Assembly: GCF_009908285.1 (NCBI RefSeq)
Contig: NZ_JAAARM010000015.1
Location: 1-64,000 of the forward strand
Direction: 5' to 3'
Length of the DNA stretch: 64,000 nucleotides
From: Pseudomonas sp. Fl4BN1
GTDB lineage: Bacteria; Pseudomonadota; Gammaproteobacteria; Pseudomonadales; Pseudomonadaceae
Shown here piece by piece: positions 53,996-64,000 of this stretch. The notes beneath the pieces are model-generated. The model searched no databases, was not told where the DNA came from, and saw only the letters and a program-made list of their open reading frames with translations. The position numbers were made by a program, and so were the translations under genes. Numbering within the stretch: position 1 is the first letter of the stretch; each line of letters begins with the position of its first letter.

Positions 53996-55699
53996 ATGTC
54001 GCGTTTTGGCTGCTTAAGGCCTGTTGTAGCGTTTTGTGCTCTAGTGGGTTCGTTCACCGTCGCTGCTGCGCCTCTGCAGACACCGGGTGATCGTGACCTG
54101 ATCCGCGATCGTCAGCAGCAATTGCTGCAAGATCAGCAGAAGCGCCTTGATGAACTCCAGCAGTTGCCAGGCAAGCCTTTGCCTCCCGCACCTGCCGAGC
54201 AACCTGGCGAGCAGCGCTGTTTCACCATCAAGACTGTGACGCTCAAGGGCGCCGAGCACCTCGGCTCCGCTGATCGTGAGCGGCTGCTGGCACCGTACCG
54301 CGACCAATGCCTGTCGGTCCCACAGATCAATACCCTGCTCAAGGCCATCACTCATCACTACCTCGAACGAGGCTACGTGACTACCCGTGCCTATCTGCCT
54401 GCCCAGGAGCTGGCGTCGGGGCAACTGATCATTGTCGTCGTCGAGGGCCGCCTGGAAAGTCTGGACAGCTCGGCCCTGGCCAGCTCCCGAGAGTTGGCCA
54501 TGGCTTTTCCCGGAACCACCGGCGAGGTGCTGAACTTGCGGGAACTGGAACAACTGGTGGATCAGTTGACCCGCCTGCCTTCGCGCCAGGTCGAGATGGA
54601 GTTGGCCCCAGGGGACCAATTGGGCGGCAGTCATGTCGGGCTCAAGGGCCAGCGCCTGAAGCCCTGGCGGCTGTCGGCGACGCGTAATAACGATGGCGAC
54701 AAAAGTACCGGTGAGCAGCAGATGGGCCTGGGCCTGGACTGGGATAGCCCGTTGGGGCTGGCCGACCAGTTGAACCTGCGAGCCAATCAGGATGCGGTCA
54801 GCGATCGCTGGCGCCATTCCGACAACCAGAGCCTGTACTACAGCCTGCCCTGGGGCTGGTGGACCTTCAACTACTCCTACAGCCAGAGTTACTACCGCAC
54901 GCGCAATGACGCCACCGGGTTCAATTTCGTCCTCGATGGCGAGAGCAATAACCAGCAAGTCCGGGCCGAGCGCGTGCTGCACCGGGACAACTTGAGCAAG
55001 ACCGGCGTGAGCCTTGGGCTGAGCCATCTGCGTACGCGCAACTACCTCAATGACCACCTGATCGACGTTTCCAGCAACCGCATTACCGAAACCCAGCTTG
55101 GCTTCAATCACGGACGGCGCATCGGCAACGCCCTGGTCAACGCCGATATTGGTTGGCAGCAGGGCATCGGCGCCCTGGATGCTCAAGGCAGTGGCCGGCC
55201 CCAGGGCAGCGAGCCGGTCGCCCGTTACAACAAGTACAGCCTGACTCTGAGCTACCTGCAGCCCTTGCGCCTATGGGACGAGAACTTCAGCTTCGACAGC
55301 CTGGTCACCGGGCAGCGTAGCGAGGATGTGCTGTTCAGTCCCCAGCGCATCAGCCTGGGTGGACTCAACTCGGTGCGTGGCTTCCAGGATCAGAGCCTGT
55401 CCGGCAACAGTGGCGGCTACTGGCGCAACCAACTGCGCTGGCGCCGCGCGGTGACCTGGCCGGCGCTGCAACCCTTTGTCCAGGAATACGGCATGGCCTT
55501 CGCCTACGACGTCGGGGTGATCAAGGCCGATCGCTACAACCATGACGCCAAGGGCCGCATGAGCGGCAATGCCTTTGAACTCAATGCCCGTGGTCAGTAC
55601 CTGGCCGCGTCAGTCAGCTTCGCGCGCTCCCTGGAGCGGCCGGCAATTATCGAGAGGCGAGAGCATCCGGTGTACTTCCGGGTAGACCTGTTCTTTTGA
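53996..55699 (+). CDS. TpsB/CdiB-type outer-membrane transporter of a two-partner secretion system
   Basis: The 567-residue Omp85-family protein exports the next gene's product. It has a signal peptide (about 1-24) and a charged plug helix (DRDLIRDRQQQLLQDQQKRL). Two POTRA domains (about 74-225) contain CFTIKTVTLKGAEHL and YLPAQELASGQLIIVVVEGRL, and a 16-strand-type barrel follows. The lid-lock motif RGF is at 461-463 in SVRGFQDQSLSGNSGGYW, as in ShlB, FhaC and CdiB. ATG 53996 has AAGGGA nine bases upstream; ATG 53987 sits right behind that site and is less likely. It lies 35 bases upstream of the exoprotein start. Confidence 0.92.
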   Translation: MSRFGCLRPVVAFCALVGSFTVAAAPLQTPGDRDLIRDRQQQLLQDQQKRLDELQQLPGKPLPPAPAEQPGEQRCFTIKTVTLKGAEHLGSADRERLLAPYRDQCLSVPQINTLLKAITHHYLERGYVTTRAYLPAQELASGQLIIVVVEGRLESLDSSALASSRELAMAFPGTTGEVLNLRELEQLVDQLTRLPSRQVEMELAPGDQLGGSHVGLKGQRLKPWRLSATRNNDGDKSTGEQQMGLGLDWDSPLGLADQLNLRANQDAVSDRWRHSDNQSLYYSLPWGWWTFNYSYSQSYYRTRNDATGFNFVLDGESNNQQVRAERVLHRDNLSKTGVSLGLSHLRTRNYLNDHLIDVSSNRITETQLGFNHGRRIGNALVNADIGWQQGIGALDAQGSGRPQGSEPVARYNKYSLTLSYLQPLRLWDENFSFDSLVTGQRSEDVLFSPQRISLGGLNSVRGFQDQSLSGNSGGYWRNQLRWRRAVTWPALQPFVQEYGMAFAYDVGVIKADRYNHDAKGRMSGNAFELNARGQYLAASVSFARSLERPAIIERREHPVYFRVDLFF

Positions 55700-55734
55700 C
55701 TCGACTCAAACGTTAATGGATGGATGATTTGCAC

Positions 55735-58700
55735 ATGGACGTACGCAAGCCCTTTGCCCAATGCATTGCCCTGTCACTGTCGGGAGTCCTGTTTCTCAAC
55801 CCGATCGTCAGTGTCGCCGCTGGCCTGACCCTGGACCCGGCAGCCGGCGGCAACGCCACCATTGGCGCTGCGGGCAATGGCGTGCCCGTCGTCAATATCA
55901 ACGCGGCCAATGGCAGCGGCTTGTCCCATAACAAGTTCAGCGAATACAACGTCGGCAGCAACGGCCTGATCCTCAACAACGCCACCGGCTCGACCCAGAG
56001 CACTCAGCTGGGTGGCTACATCATCGGCAACCCCAATCTCAAGGGGCAGGCGGCGCAGGTCATCCTCAACGAAGTCACCGGCAGCAATCGCAGCAAGCTG
56101 GCGGGTTACACCGAGGTGGCCGGGCAGGCCGCCCGGGTGATCGTCGCCAACCCCCACGGCATCACCTGTAACGGTTGTGGTTTCATCAACACCCCGCGGG
56201 CCACGCTGACCACGGGCAAACCGGTGCTCGAGGGACAGAGGCTTGATCGTTTCCAGGTCGATGGCGGCGATATCAGCATCGAAGGTGCCGACCTCAACGC
56301 GAGCAATCTCGATCAGTTCGACCTGATCACCCGCAGTACCAAGCTCAATGCCAACCTGTATGCCAAGAAGCTCAACATCATCACCGGGCGCAACGACGTC
56401 AAGGCCGATGACCTGAGCGTCACTGCCCGGGCAGCCGACGCCAGCATCAAGCCGGAACTGGCCATCGACAGCTCGGTACTGGGCGGTATGTACGCCGGGG
56501 CGATCCGCCTGGTGGGCACAGAAAAGGGCGTGGGTGTGAACATGTCCGCAGAGATGGCCGCCAGCACTGGCGACATCCAGATCGATGCCAATGGCAAGGT
56601 CACCGTGGCCAATATGGGGGCCAAGCAGGCGATTGCGGTCACCGCCCAGAGCATCGATCTCCAGGGCAAGGCTTACGCCGGTACCGAGGCGACGCTGCAG
56701 GCCAAGGAGCAGATCAAGGTCCAGACCAGCCTGGCGGCCCGGGACCGGGTGCGGGTGGTGGACGCTGCGCAGGTGGTCAACTACGGCATCATCGAAGCCG
56801 GGGTCAATGCAGACAACAGCCGCAACGATCACGGCGAGGTCAAGCTGACTGGCAACAACCTGGAGAACCAGGGCAGTGTGCTGGCCAGCCGCAGTCTGGA
56901 GCTTGAGGCGCGGGAGGCCCTGAGCAACCAGAATGGGGTGATCCAGGGGCCCAAGGTACAGATCAACGCAGCCCGCCTGGTCAACCAGGGCGACAAGGCC
57001 CGGGTCCTGGCACGCAACGAACTGGTCCTCGACACCCCGGCCATCGCTAACCTGGGCGGCCTGATCCGCTTTGGCGATCAGCAGGCCGTAACCCTGACCC
57101 TCGACAACCTCAACAACAATGGCGGGCGCCTTGAAGTGGCGGGCGCCAGCTTGACCCTCAGCGCCGGCGAAGTGAGTAACCAGAAGGGCTCGGTCATTGC
57201 CGACAAGGTGCAGATCAGTGCTGATCGCCTCGACAATCAGCATGGCCTGATCGGCGCCAGCCAAGGCAGCGCGACGTTCAAGATTAGCGATCAACTCAAC
57301 AACAACGCCGGCCAGCTCCAGGCCCTGACCCTGCTGGAGACTGAGGGCGGAGAGTTGCTGAACCAGGGGGGCAAGTTGCTCGCCGACCAGATCAAGGTGA
57401 CAGGCAAGCGCCTGGACAATAGCCAGAAGGGGCTGATCAGTGCCGAGAAAGGTGCGCTAGAGATCAGCCTCGATCAGGACCTGCTCAATGCCGGCGGCAA
57501 GCTTCAGGCCACTTCACTCCTCAGCCTGAAGGCCGCCAGCGTGGATAACCGCAGCGGCACGTTGGTTGCGCCGCAACTGACCCTCAATAGCAGCGGCAAG
57601 CTCGACAACCAGGGTGGCACCGTGGATGCCGACGGGCTGGAGTTGCACACTGCAGATATCGACAACCAGAGTGGCTTGTTGCAAGGCAAGGAGCGCTTGC
57701 TGCTGGAAGCCCGGGACCTGGCAAACAACCAGGGCCGGGTGATCGGTAATGTATTGACCGCCAGCCTCGACAGCCTCAGCCAGAACCAGGGTGGAGCGCT
57801 GAGCGCCGAGAACGGCAAGCTCACGCTGACCGTCAAGCAGCACTTGAACAACGCCCTGGGCCATCTGCAGGCCAAGCAGGGCGATGTGCAGATCGAGTCG
57901 GCCGGGCTGGCCAACCAGGGCGGGGTGGTGGTGGGTAATCAATTGCTGCTGACCAACAGCGGGTTGCTGGATAACCGTGGCGGGCAACTGGTGGGGGATC
58001 GCTTGACGGTTACTACCCAGCGCCTGGACAACCGGGCATCCGGGTTGCTGGCAGCCGGCACTGACGGTCTGCACCTGACCCTGAGCACCGACGGCGTCAC
58101 CCCAGGCCAACTGCTCAACAGCCAGGGGCGCCTGCAAAGCGACGGGCATCTGCAGATCGACGGTGGCCAGTTGCACAACAGTGGCGGCGTCCTGCTGGGT
58201 AACAGCATCGGGATCAATGCTGCCGGCCTGGACAACAGTACCAAGGGTGCAGTGGTGGCCAACAATGGCACGATCGACCTGACTCTCAACAACGGTGCGC
58301 TGAACAACAATGCCGGGATGATCGACGCCGGCGAGCAGAAACTGCGGGTCAGCCAAGTGGCTCAGCTCGACAATCTGGGAGGCACCCTGAAGGGCAAGCG
58401 CCTGGAGATCGATGGCGCAGCGGTGGATAACCGCCAGGGGCAATTACTCGCTGGCAGCGCCGGCTTGAACCTGGTGGCCGGAGGCCTGAATAACGCCGAA
58501 GGCATGATCCTCGCCAAGGACAGCCATGGCGAAGTCGCCCTGGGGCAGGGAACCCTGGATAACCGTGGCGGCACCTTGCAGGGCGCGACCCTTGGCGTGA
58601 CCGCCGGAGCGGTGGATAACAGTGCCTTGAATGGCAAGGCCGGGTTGATCAGCAGTCAGGCCGGTGCACTCAAGCTGGTGGTGGATCGTCTCACCAACCA

Positions 58701-61700
58701 GGCGGGCAAGCTCTACGCCAGCGGTTTGCTCAGCTCCGTCGGGCAGACCCTGGACAACCGTTGGGGCGGTGAAATCAGTGCCCAGCAGCTGGACCTGACC
58801 GCCCATGCCAATCTGTCCAACCAGGGTGGCCTGGTCGAGTCGGCCAACGGCCTGCTGCTGGCCGCTGGCAATCTGGACAACAGCGCCGGTGGCCGTGTAC
58901 GGGTCGTTGCAGGCGAACAAAGCCGGATCACCCTGGGAGGAACCTTCAACAACCAGGGTGGCTCCCTGGCATCGGGCAGCAGTGCCTTTGCCCTCAGCGC
59001 CGGGCAATTGAACAACGAGTCGGGGACTGTCGAGCACGCCGGCAACGCCCTGTTCAAACTCGACCTGGGCGTGCTTTCCGGGTTTCAAGGGCGCATGACC
59101 GGCCTGGGACGTGGCGACTGGGATATTGCCTCGATCAATCGCAGCGGGCTCATGCAACTCAACGGCGAGCTGGACCTGAGTACCGGCGCCGACCTCAATC
59201 TCAATGCCGGCGATCGCATCGCCAGTGCTACAGGCCTGCGCCTGGCGGCTGCCACATTGAACAATGCCGGCGAGTTGGCCAGCGACGGCTACATGACCCT
59301 GGAACTGGGTGGCAACCTGAACAACAGCGGCCTGCTTTCGTCCCGGGGCAAGCTCACCGTCGGTGCCACCGACCTGAACCAGAACGGCGGTCGTATCGCC
59401 AGTGGCGGCGATACCCAGCTGAACCTGCGGGGCACCCTGGACAATCTGGGGCGCCTGATCGCCAGCCAGAACCTCAATGTGTCCGCGGCGCAGATCAACA
59501 ACCGCGGGACCCTGGGAGCTCTGGGGCAGATGCAACTGCGTTCCAGCAATGGCATCACCACCTCGGCCGATACCCTGATCTACAGTGGCGCCGACATGCT
59601 CCTGCGGGGCAACGGCCTGGCCAACAGCTACGGCGATATCTACAGCGCCGGCAACCTGAGTTTCGCCGCCCTCGACGGCGGCCGTGCCGTGCTGCTCAGC
59701 AACCGCTCCGGGACCATCGAAAGCCAGGGTGACATGAACCTCAACGTGGCGACCCTGGTCAACGCCATGGACAAGTATGACGTCAGCGAGAGCATTGCCC
59801 GGCGCAGTATCGCGATCAATTGCACCGACTGTTCAGGCAAGCACCACTCGGCGGTCTACACCGTCAACACCACCTATCAAAACACCATGGGCGAGCATTC
59901 CGCAGCCGCGCGACTGGTGTCCAACCGTGACCTGACCATCAATGCCGATACGGTGGAGAACCAGCTGAGCCTGATCGCCGCCAACCGTGATGCCTTTGTC
60001 ACCGCCAACAATTTCTACAACCGCGGCCTGACTCTGGATCAGCGGGTCGAGGCCGTGAACTACACATTGTTCCGGCTGAAAAAAAGCGCCTACCGTTTTG
60101 TCGAGCGTGAGACCAAGGCCTGGAACTCACGCAACAGCGGGCGTGCGCCGGACCAGCAAGACCCACTGCCGGCAGCGCTGCTGCAGTACAAGTCCTCGAT
60201 TGGCAGCAACGTGATCCTTCCCGGTACACAGACCGGCTATAGCGCCACCTTGCAGGCCGGAGAGCGCCTGCACCTGCAGGTTGGCGGCACCCTGGAAAAC
60301 GGCACCCTGAGCGAACAGGCCCGTGCCCAGCTTACGGGCCAGACCTTGCAGAACAGCCTTTCCCAGGTGGGCGGGCAGACCATCACGGTCAACGCGCAAA
60401 GCACGGCAGCCGCAGCTCAAGTGGCCAAGGATGTACAGCGTATCGAGCGAGTTGCCGCCGACGGCACGACCCAGGTCAGTTTCGTCCCGGTGGATTTCTC
60501 CGGCGTGCCTTTCGCGGCTGTCGACCCCACCGCTTTGTCGAGCTATAGAGTTCCCCAGGGCGAGTACGGTCTGTTCATCAAGAGCCAGAATCCCCAGGGA
60601 CGCTACCTGATCGAAACCAACCCGACCTTTACCGACCTCTCGCGCTTCATGAGCTCGGACTACATGCTCGGGCACTTGAACTACAGCACCGACCAGACCT
60701 GGCGTCGCCTGGGCGATGGTCTGTATGAAACCCGCTTGATTCGCGACGCGGTGCTGGCCCAGACCGGGCAGCGCTTCCTGGCCTCAGGGTTGACCAGCGA
60801 CTACGACCAGTATCGCTACCTGATGGATAACGCCATCGCCTCCAAGGACCGTTTGAACCTTAGCGTCGGGGTGTCCCTGTCATCCGCGCAGGTGGCTTCG
60901 CTGACCCATGACATCGTATGGATGGAAACCCGTGAGGTGCAGGGCGAGAAGGTACTGGTACCGGTGCTCTACCTGGCCCAGGCCGACTCGCGCAATTTGC
61001 GCGGCGGCAGCTTGATCCAGGGCCGCGACATGACTCTGGTTGCCGGCGGCGACCTGACCAACGTCGGCACCTTGCGCGCCAGTAATGACCTGAAGGCCGA
61101 TGTCGGCGGCAATCTCTACCAGGGCGGGCTGATTGAAGCCAACGAGCGCGTCAGCCTGATGGCCCAGGACAGTGTGCGCAATGCCCTGGCCGGCGAAATT
61201 CGCGGCAATCAGGTTAGCGTATCGGCGATCAAGGGTGACATCCTCAATGATCGCGTAGCGGTTGCTGTGGGTTATGGCGCTGGAACTCGGACCATCCTCG
61301 ATCAGGGTGGCCAGATCAGTGCGCGCCAGCAGCTTGATCTCACCGCCGGCCGCGACTTGACCAACAAAGGTCAGATCGCCAGTGCGGGTGATGCCAAGCT
61401 CAGTGCCGGTCGCGATATCGACCTGCTGGCAGTGCAGGACCACACCTTCACCCAGAATGCGATCCGTCGCGGCCTGGTGACCAATGACACGGTGCAGACC
61501 CTGGGCTCCAGCGTGACCGCCGGCGGCAATCTCGAACTCAAGGCCGGGCGTGACCTGGCCGTGGTGGCAAGCAAGGTCAGCGCCGGGCATGACCTGTCGC
61601 TGGGGGCCGAGCGCGATATGGTCATTGCCTCGGCCCAGGACGAACAGTCCTCGACCTTCTACCAGAAGAAGAAAGGCTCCTGGGGCAAGAGCAAGACCAC

Positions 61701-64000
61701 TCGCAGCGCCGACTCCTCGACCACCAATGTGGCGTCTGAAATCAGCGCCGGGCATGACCTGATGGTCAACGTCAGCCAGGACAAGGACGGCCGCATCAGC
61801 CTCAACGGCGGGCGCGACGTCACCGTGGTCGGCAGCCAGCTCAATGCCGGCAACGACCTGCTGGTGGGTGCCGCCCGGGACGTCAGCCTGGTCTCGGCCC
61901 AGGAGCAGCAGGACAGCTCCTACAGCCAGAAGAAGAAAGGCAGCTTCGGCCTCAACAAGAGTGGCAACAGCCGCACCTCCAGCAGCACCACCCAGGTCGG
62001 CAGCGAGCTGAGTGCCGGTAACGACGCAGTAGTGATTGCCGGGACCAACGTCAACCTTTCGGCGAGCAGCATCGAGGCCAAGCGTGATGCCGAAGTGCGT
62101 GCCGGGTTGATCGACAAGAGTGGCGACATCAACCTGATGGATGCGGCCAACACCTCCAGCAGCCAGAGTGACAAGTACAAGAGCAAGGTTGGGTTCTCCA
62201 GTTCCGGCACCTTCATTTCTGTGGCCTCATCGAAGAAGTCGGGGCAGGAAAACCAGCAGAGCCAGAGTGTTGGCGGTGTGGTCAGTGCTGGGCGCGACAC
62301 CACCCTGCATTCGGCGCGCGACGTCAACATGATTGGCAGCACGGCGGCCGCCGAGCGCAACCTCAACGTCGGTGCCGGGCGCGACGTCAACGTCCTGGCC
62401 GGCAGCAACAGCTCGGACCAGAGCAATTGGAAGAGCTCGAAGCAGGTGGGCCTGTCGCTGGAAAGCGACCGCAATGGTGTTACCGCTTTCCTGGGCAGCG
62501 AGGGCCTCAAGCAAAAATCCCGCAATGCCCAGGAGACGGTGGCGCCGAGCCAGTTGCTGGCCGGGCAGGATGTCTCCGTCAACGCCGGGCGCGACCTCAC
62601 CGTGGAAGGCTCGCGGGTGGATGCCAAGCGCGATGTCAACCTGCAGGCTGGGCATGACATCAACATCAATGCGGGCGATGAGCACTCCTTGCAGGAGTCC
62701 AGCAAGAGCCGTGATCGCAATGGCCTGACGGTCAACGTCAGCCACAACTACGGCAAGACCATGGATGCCCTTAAGGGCACCGGCAAGGGCGAGGACGGGG
62801 TCAGTAAGGCTTCCAGCGTGCTGAGTACCGTGGATGCGATCAACCAGTTCACCTCCGGGCCGACCTCAGCCACTCACTTCGGCTCGGCCAGCCAGTCCAC
62901 CAGTTCGCGGCAGCAAGTGCAGACCAGCAGCCCGTCGAGCCTGGGGGCGGGACGGGACATCAGTGCGGTGGCCGGCAATGACGTGAGCATCCGAGGCAGC
63001 CACTTCGATGCCGGTCGCGACATCACTGTGGTCGGCCGCGACGTCACCGTGGACGTGGCTCGCGGTTCGGTATCCGAGGAAAGCAAGACTGCCCGCAGCC
63101 AGGGTGGCATCAATGGCCAGAGCGGAGGTGGCAGCGCCCGCGCGGGTATCGGCGGCAGCAATGGCGTGGCCAGCGAATCGCTGACCCAAGGTACCAACTC
63201 CCCCTCGGTGCTGCTGGCCGGTCGCGACGTCAGCTTCGAGGCCCGGGACAACCTGACCTTGATCGGTACCCAGGTGCAAGCCGGCCGGGACATCGACCTC
63301 GGCGCTGGCAAGGACCTGACCATTCGTGCGGCGCAGAACGACTCCAGTAGCGAGTCCAGTCGCCGCAGTGGTGGGGGGGAAGTGGGACTGGCCTTGGGTG
63401 GCAAGGACTTTATCTCGGTTTATGCCAGTGTCGATATGGGCAAGGGCAAACTTGAACGGGAAAACCAGAAGCAGCAGAACGCGCAACTGGTGGCTGGTGA
63501 TCAACTGCGCTTTACCAGTGGCAAGGACACCACCATTGCGGGTGCAACCTTGCGTGGCAATGAGGTGGTCGGTCGAGTGGGTGGCGACCTGATGGTGTCT
63601 TCGGTACCGGACACCGGAAAAGTCAGCGGTAAACAGTCTGACCTGAGTGTCACCGTGAGTATTGGTCTGGGCGGTGGCGGCAGCGTCAGTGGCTCGGCCG
63701 GTGTAGGTAAGACCACCGGAAAGACCAATTGGGTGCAGGAGCAGACCAGCATCACCGGCAAGAACGGCGTGGATATCCGTACCGAGAACCACACTCAGAT
63801 TGACGGCGCCTTGGTCGCAGCTGACAACGGTAACCTCAAGCTGGACACCAATACCCTGGGCTTTCGCGATATCTCCGGCCAGGACAAAGAGCACAGCTAC
63901 TACCTCAACGTTGGCGGCACTTTCGGCTGGGGCGCCAGTGGCGACGGAGCCAATCAGGCAACCACTGGCAAGCAGGTGGCCTTCACCAACGACAAGAGCC
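55735..64000 (+). CDS. Giant CdiA/FhaB-type exoprotein, 3' end outside the window
   Basis: An open frame runs from the ATG at 55735 (55720 is an alternative) to the last base, 2755 codons without a stop that I could find by reading it. A short signal peptide (MDVRKPFAQCIALSLSGVLF...SVAA) precedes the TPS domain (about 35-260), with NPHG at 139-142 and CNGCGF at 145-150, the features that engage TpsB. FHA-1-type repeats (LDNQGG, LNNSGG) run about 460-1280. A middle region with NPTFTDLSRFMSSDYML (from 1629) and RRLGDGLYETRLIRDAVLAQTGQRFL matches the CdiA-specific domain. FHA-2-type AGRDL repeats occupy about 1760 to beyond 2600. The pretoxin and C-terminal toxin are not visible. Confidence 0.9.
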   Translation, partial: MDVRKPFAQCIALSLSGVLFLNPIVSVAAGLTLDPAAGGNATIGAAGNGVPVVNINAANGSGLSHNKFSEYNVGSNGLILNNATGSTQSTQLGGYIIGNPNLKGQAAQVILNEVTGSNRSKLAGYTEVAGQAARVIVANPHGITCNGCGFINTPRATLTTGKPVLEGQRLDRFQVDGGDISIEGADLNASNLDQFDLITRSTKLNANLYAKKLNIITGRNDVKADDLSVTARAADASIKPELAIDSSVLGGMYAGAIRLVGTEKGVGVNMSAEMAASTGDIQIDANGKVTVANMGAKQAIAVTAQSIDLQGKAYAGTEATLQAKEQIKVQTSLAARDRVRVVDAAQVVNYGIIEAGVNADNSRNDHGEVKLTGNNLENQGSVLASRSLELEAREALSNQNGVIQGPKVQINAARLVNQGDKARVLARNELVLDTPAIANLGGLIRFGDQQAVTLTLDNLNNNGGRLEVAGASLTLSAGEVSNQKGSVIADKVQISADRLDNQHGLIGASQGSATFKISDQLNNNAGQLQALTLLETEGGELLNQGGKLLADQIKVTGKRLDNSQKGLISAEKGALEISLDQDLLNAGGKLQATSLLSLKAASVDNRSGTLVAPQLTLNSSGKLDNQGGTVDADGLELHTADIDNQSGLLQGKERLLLEARDLANNQGRVIGNVLTASLDSLSQNQGGALSAENGKLTLTVKQHLNNALGHLQAKQGDVQIESAGLANQGGVVVGNQLLLTNSGLLDNRGGQLVGDRLTVTTQRLDNRASGLLAAGTDGLHLTLSTDGVTPGQLLNSQGRLQSDGHLQIDGGQLHNSGGVLLGNSIGINAAGLDNSTKGAVVANNGTIDLTLNNGALNNNAGMIDAGEQKLRVSQVAQLDNLGGTLKGKRLEIDGAAVDNRQGQLLAGSAGLNLVAGGLNNAEGMILAKDSHGEVALGQGTLDNRGGTLQGATLGVTAGAVDNSALNGKAGLISSQAGALKLVVDRLTNQAGKLYASGLLSSVGQTLDNRWGGEISAQQLDLTAHANLSNQGGLVESANGLLLAAGNLDNSAGGRVRVVAGEQSRITLGGTFNNQGGSLASGSSAFALSAGQLNNESGTVEHAGNALFKLDLGVLSGFQGRMTGLGRGDWDIASINRSGLMQLNGELDLSTGADLNLNAGDRIASATGLRLAAATLNNAGELASDGYMTLELGGNLNNSGLLSSRGKLTVGATDLNQNGGRIASGGDTQLNLRGTLDNLGRLIASQNLNVSAAQINNRGTLGALGQMQLRSSNGITTSADTLIYSGADMLLRGNGLANSYGDIYSAGNLSFAALDGGRAVLLSNRSGTIESQGDMNLNVATLVNAMDKYDVSESIARRSIAINCTDCSGKHHSAVYTVNTTYQNTMGEHSAAARLVSNRDLTINADTVENQLSLIAANRDAFVTANNFYNRGLTLDQRVEAVNYTLFRLKKSAYRFVERETKAWNSRNSGRAPDQQDPLPAALLQYKSSIGSNVILPGTQTGYSATLQAGERLHLQVGGTLENGTLSEQARAQLTGQTLQNSLSQVGGQTITVNAQSTAAAAQVAKDVQRIERVAADGTTQVSFVPVDFSGVPFAAVDPTALSSYRVPQGEYGLFIKSQNPQGRYLIETNPTFTDLSRFMSSDYMLGHLNYSTDQTWRRLGDGLYETRLIRDAVLAQTGQRFLASGLTSDYDQYRYLMDNAIASKDRLNLSVGVSLSSAQVASLTHDIVWMETREVQGEKVLVPVLYLAQADSRNLRGGSLIQGRDMTLVAGGDLTNVGTLRASNDLKADVGGNLYQGGLIEANERVSLMAQDSVRNALAGEIRGNQVSVSAIKGDILNDRVAVAVGYGAGTRTILDQGGQISARQQLDLTAGRDLTNKGQIASAGDAKLSAGRDIDLLAVQDHTFTQNAIRRGLVTNDTVQTLGSSVTAGGNLELKAGRDLAVVASKVSAGHDLSLGAERDMVIASAQDEQSSTFYQKKKGSWGKSKTTRSADSSTTNVASEISAGHDLMVNVSQDKDGRISLNGGRDVTVVGSQLNAGNDLLVGAARDVSLVSAQEQQDSSYSQKKKGSFGLNKSGNSRTSSSTTQVGSELSAGNDAVVIAGTNVNLSASSIEAKRDAEVRAGLIDKSGDINLMDAANTSSSQSDKYKSKVGFSSSGTFISVASSKKSGQENQQSQSVGGVVSAGRDTTLHSARDVNMIGSTAAAERNLNVGAGRDVNVLAGSNSSDQSNWKSSKQVGLSLESDRNGVTAFLGSEGLKQKSRNAQETVAPSQLLAGQDVSVNAGRDLTVEGSRVDAKRDVNLQAGHDININAGDEHSLQESSKSRDRNGLTVNVSHNYGKTMDALKGTGKGEDGVSKASSVLSTVDAINQFTSGPTSATHFGSASQSTSSRQQVQTSSPSSLGAGRDISAVAGNDVSIRGSHFDAGRDITVVGRDVTVDVARGSVSEESKTARSQGGINGQSGGGSARAGIGGSNGVASESLTQGTNSPSVLLAGRDVSFEARDNLTLIGTQVQAGRDIDLGAGKDLTIRAAQNDSSSESSRRSGGGEVGLALGGKDFISVYASVDMGKGKLERENQKQQNAQLVAGDQLRFTSGKDTTIAGATLRGNEVVGRVGGDLMVSSVPDTGKVSGKQSDLSVTVSIGLGGGGSVSGSAGVGKTTGKTNWVQEQTSITGKNGVDIRTENHTQIDGALVAADNGNLKLDTNTLGFRDISGQDKEHSYYLNVGGTFGWGASGDGANQATTGKQVAFTNDKS

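Noticed and set aside
55774..63894. Several long minus-strand frames opposite the exoprotein gene
   Set aside because: They are antisense to repeat-rich coding DNA, have repetitive low-complexity translations and no ribosome-binding sites.

Overview
The window looks like a chromosomal stretch of a fluorescent-group Pseudomonas (P. fluorescens/P. protegens-like). The DNA is GC-rich. Gene order and proteins such as rnr-rlmB-rpsF-rpsR-rplI-dnaB, azurin, amaB-amaA and ureEFG are typical of that genus, and Pseudomonas-type REP inverted repeats (gtaggag..ggcttgcc..cgccggcaag..ctcctac) lie in many intergenic gaps. I see no insertion sequence, prophage or CRISPR array.

Layout. 1-118: truncated start of a secreted-protein gene (minus strand). 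297-635: two copies of a tRNA-Leu(CAG) unit, each with its own promoter and terminator. 861-8097: core information-processing genes (RNase R, 23S rRNA methyltransferase RlmB, ribosomal proteins S6, S18 and L9 with a membrane protein, replicative helicase DnaB). 8256-12114: a YgiQ-type radical SAM protein and an uncharacterised pair of membrane proteins. 12294-19034: a three-gene transglutaminase / amidoligase-like / ATP-grasp operon with a candidate sigma-54 promoter. 19155-23000: a LOG-family hydrolase, small ORFs, azurin with an ANR-type box, and the NAD-salvage pair pncB-nadE. 23188-27177: pipecolate/lysine catabolism (LysR, amaB, amaA). 27541-32633: a five-gene branched-chain amino acid ABC transporter behind a consensus sigma-54 promoter. 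32634-33523: a gene-free stretch with several DnaA-box sequences. 33524-37971: two HflK/HflC-like SPFH proteins, an Nramp-like transporter and a TerC protein. 38016-41162: a short-chain dehydrogenase, an atypical CDF transporter and an AGE-family epimerase. 41342-43746: urease accessory genes ureE-F-G and a hupE/ureJ gene, with a perfect NtrC-type site and a near-perfect sigma-54 promoter. 44037-53752: regulators, a secreted 14-residue-repeat protein, AsmA, a ferritin-like protein, an azoreductase/SMR pair, a lipase, a DMT exporter with a divergent AraC regulator, and PsiF. 53996-64000: a two-partner secretion system (TpsB, then a giant CdiA/FhaB-like exoprotein running off the window).

The main shared theme is nitrogen. 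Three operons (transglutaminase/ATP-grasp, branched-chain amino acid uptake, urease maturation) each carry a sigma-54 -24/-12 element, and two of them also have convincing NtrC-type dyads. Lysine/pipecolate catabolism and NAD salvage fit the same nutritional picture. The two most interesting accessory modules are the SPFH-SPFH-Nramp-TerC membrane cluster and the CDI-like two-partner secretion locus, whose toxin tip and immunity gene would lie just right of the window.
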